From Deltaproteobacteria bacterium (GTDB taxonomy: Bacteria; Myxococcota_A; JAADFL01): 24,472 nt of DNA. Positions 22,292 to 24,472 of this stretch are shown piece by piece; position 1 is the stretch's first letter, and every line of letters begins with the position of its first letter. A program made the translations under genes and the position numbers. The notes under the pieces are model-generated. The model did no database searches. It saw nothing but the letters and a program-made list of their open reading frames with translations, and was not told the origin of the DNA. The DNA lies in assembly GCA_013152945.1 (NCBI GenBank), contig JAADFL010000089.1, positions 1-24,472 on the forward strand. Reading direction: 5' to 3'.

Positions 22292-24466
22292 TCAGGGTCG
22301 GCCTATATCCACGAACACGTGCATGGCCTTGCCGTCGTAAGGTGTCTCGCCACACCTGGCATGAGCCCAGTCCCCGCCGACTGCAGAGCACATGCGAAAT
22401 AAGGTCACTTCCCGGAGCGAGACATCGAGGTTTGCCGTGGTACAACGTCCGTTGAAGTCGTATTCCAACTCGTGTCCGATGACAGCGGCGCCTACGCAAG
22501 GTGCATACCACTGCCCGCTCTTGAGCCGCACGTCCAGGGAATACTCGGCATTCGTCTGCATCTCGTTCCACTCGAGGACGACAAGTTCAGTCCTGCCTCC
22601 GGGCAGCTCGATTGACACGTGGTCCGATACACCGTCATAAGCCTTGTCCACGTAGTGCACCCATTGCCCGTCATCCGAGTAGAACAATCTGAAATAAGCC
22701 ACGTCCCATTTCGATGCAAGCTGGTCCTGTTTGCTCGGACAAATCCCCCTGTAATCTACCGACAGTTTCGAGCCGATGATTCCGCTCGATATACACGGAC
22801 CGATCCAGCGCCCGTCCTTGAGCACTACGTCCAGGGAGTACTGGGTATTATCAAGCCTGTTCCAGGTCACCCTGACTTGGTCCCGGTCCACCAGCCTGCC
22901 GTCCTGCTCGAAAAAGAGGCGCTGGCGGTACGTGTCCCTCCTGTTGGCATAACTGCCATTTTCAAAAACCCCCTGGTGATAGAATATGTAGTATTCTCCC
23001 CTGTGTTCCACGACAGAATCGTGACCGTGATTTTGGATGAGATCGCCGTTGGAGGCCTTCAAGGGCCAGGAGTACCTATACACATGCCTTGAACGTGTAA
23101 GCATGTACGGTGACGTGCCCATTACATAGTACATGGCATAAGGTCCTGTGAACCCGCCGCCGCTGAAGAAAAGGTAATCGATGTCGTTCCTCTCGAACAC
23201 GTCCGGTCCCTCCACCACATGCTTTTCGTACGCCTCCACGGGAGTGATATTGGTCATCACATCACCAGGCCGCTCCAGGGGAAACGAGGCTATGTTGTTT
23301 CCCTCCTCGAACCATACGTAGTACATCCACTGGTCGCCGTCGAAGTCGTGCAGGGCCGAGTCTATGCGAATAGCGTTTCTGCATCCGTCGGGCGGGCAGG
23401 AACTGCTGAAGTACGACCTCGGTGTGCCCCTGGGATTGTCAATGGGTTGCGGCCGGCCGAAGTCAGGACTCAGGCTCGGTGCTTCTGCATAGTAGGTGGT
23501 GAGGTTGTCGCACCCGGTGTTTGCCTGGCCCTTTGTAACGCGCTTGGCGCTGAAGTACAGGCGGTACTTACCATTGACGTAAGCGAAATCCGGCGCCCAG
23601 ACACAGTAATAATCGTATCCTGAATCCTTTTGAGAAGGATCATAGGTCGTTGCAAGATTAAAGTCTATCAGATCGCTTGAGACATATATTCCGAGGTTCC
23701 TGCCGGAAAGCGTGCCGGACAGCCAGAACAAGCCATTGTCGACCTTGATTACATCGGGATCTGCGAGTCCCGGCACAACCATTGAGGGGGAGCAGCCGCA
23801 GTCCATGCGGCCTCCACAGCCGTCGTCGATAATGCCCTGGCATAAAAGAGCCGGACTGCAGCCCAAGGGCATGCAAGGGCCTTCAGCCTCCGGCTCCATT
23901 TCAGGCTCCAGCTCATGCTCGGGCTTGAACTCACGGTTTGTCTCGATACCGTCCTGTACCGAGGTGTTATCTTTGAATTCTTTTTCGATCTCTCTGACAG
24001 CCTCTATCTCGGGCCATTGCTCCAGTCCTTGTTCGCTCTCGACCTGCTTTTCGTCGGCATCCGGCCACACCTGGTCCAGGACATCACGATCAGGTGTCTG
24101 GTCAGCGATATCCGTATAACCTTTATCGTTATCGTGTGCCTTATCGCCTGCCAAGTCTGCATCTTCCCAAAGTTTGTCTGCTGAATCGTTTCCTGCGTCC
24201 GCCCCTTCCGGTAACGTGCAACTTCCATGAACGCATGTGTACCCCTCCGGACACAGCACAGACCCGCATACACGGCCGGGATCTACGCACGATCCCTTGA
24301 AACAAATCATGGCGCCCAAGCAGTCATGATCGATCTTGCAGGCCCCGGATCCGGTGCATGAAACCATTGCCTGGACCATGGATAAAACAACGGTAAGGGC
24401 GAGGTGCACAAGAGCAAGACATGCCTTGTCCCTTACACGCAGGTAATCATTGAAGACATGGCTCAT
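22292..24466 (-). CDS. GH43-like lipoprotein with duplicated C-terminal domain
   Basis: 724 residues from ATG 24466, only six bases from the window edge, so its ribosome-binding site is not fully visible and a longer form is possible. Signal peptide with lipobox MVSC (C37), two cysteine modules (43-83), an acidic low-complexity linker (about 88-195) and a third cysteine group (198-225). A five-bladed-propeller glycosidase region follows from about 230: ADPDV (D236), WAPDF (D293) and VVEGPDVF (E419) match the Asp-Asp-Glu triad of glycoside hydrolase family 43, with HDSVV at 482-486. Residues 533-620 and 628-720 are two tandem copies of a domain with YSLDV.LK.G.W..PC...IG. Likely an outer-membrane-anchored polysaccharide-degrading or -binding protein; the substrate is unknown. 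Confidence 0.85.
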   Translation of the reverse strand: MSHVFNDYLRVRDKACLALVHLALTVVLSMVQAMVSCTGSGACKIDHDCLGAMICFKGSCVDPGRVCGSVLCPEGYTCVHGSCTLPEGADAGNDSADKLWEDADLAGDKAHDNDKGYTDIADQTPDRDVLDQVWPDADEKQVESEQGLEQWPEIEAVREIEKEFKDNTSVQDGIETNREFKPEHELEPEMEPEAEGPCMPLGCSPALLCQGIIDDGCGGRMDCGCSPSMVVPGLADPDVIKVDNGLFWLSGTLSGRNLGIYVSSDLIDFNLATTYDPSQKDSGYDYYCVWAPDFAYVNGKYRLYFSAKRVTKGQANTGCDNLTTYYAEAPSLSPDFGRPQPIDNPRGTPRSYFSSSCPPDGCRNAIRIDSALHDFDGDQWMYYVWFEEGNNIASFPLERPGDVMTNITPVEAYEKHVVEGPDVFERNDIDYLFFSGGGFTGPYAMYYVMGTSPYMLTRSRHVYRYSWPLKASNGDLIQNHGHDSVVEHRGEYYIFYHQGVFENGSYANRRDTYRQRLFFEQDGRLVDRDQVRVTWNRLDNTQYSLDVVLKDGRWIGPCISSGIIGSKLSVDYRGICPSKQDQLASKWDVAYFRLFYSDDGQWVHYVDKAYDGVSDHVSIELPGGRTELVVLEWNEMQTNAEYSLDVRLKSGQWYAPCVGAAVIGHELEYDFNGRCTTANLDVSLREVTLFRMCSAVGGDWAHARCGETPYDGKAMHVFVDIGRP

Positions 24467-24472
24467 CTTTTT

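Overview
The window looks like chromosome from a deltaproteobacterial or Myxococcota-type bacterium. The main evidence is cysteine-rich lipoproteins with 'DTDTD' linkers, one MYXO-CTERM-like C-terminal sorting tail, and the gene run pgi / radical SAM-DUF2344 fusion / RNase E-G. No ribosomal RNA, tRNA or CRISPR array was seen, so the lineage is an inference from gene content only.

Region 1 (1 to about 5510, plus strand) is an accessory strip that is visibly AT-rich from about 780 to 5270. It begins with the 3' end of an unknown gene running straight into a degenerate integron attC-like hairpin, then a small membrane protein with a cassette-like layout. Next come a Phd/VapC-type toxin-antitoxin pair with an inverted-repeat operator, an ATPase of the AAA_14/DUF4143 type on an apparently leaderless transcript, a UPF0158 protein, about 600 bases of gene debris, and a membrane protein with a likely NADase-type glycan-binding domain whose start is doubtful. 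A GC-rich gene remnant (5295-5510) marks the return to chromosomal composition.

Region 2 (5570-18728, minus strand) is a tight set of six genes. In transcription order: a very large envelope protein that appears to be two genes fused in frame; a seven-bladed propeller lipoprotein; a second lipoprotein that looks paralogous to the N-terminal half of the large protein; glucose-6-phosphate isomerase; the radical SAM/DUF2344 protein; and RNase E/G. Several neighbours overlap or are separated by about 20 bases or fewer. The three envelope genes appear to be rearrangements of the same modules: a lipid-binding-like beta domain, a seven-repeat propeller and small cysteine-rich inserts.

Region 3 (18962-22273) has two tandem paralogous radical SAM enzymes (minus) and a divergent FemAB-like GNAT acyltransferase (plus), with a promoter region carrying repeats between them. 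The layout suggests a small modification pathway, but no precursor peptide is visible. Region 4 (22292-24466, minus) is a GH43-like lipoprotein with two tandem copies of an unrecognised C-terminal domain.

The most interesting signals are the in-frame fusion of a sorting-tail protein to an internal lipoprotein signal peptide, the shuffled propeller/cysteine-module architecture, and the double radical SAM plus FemAB locus.
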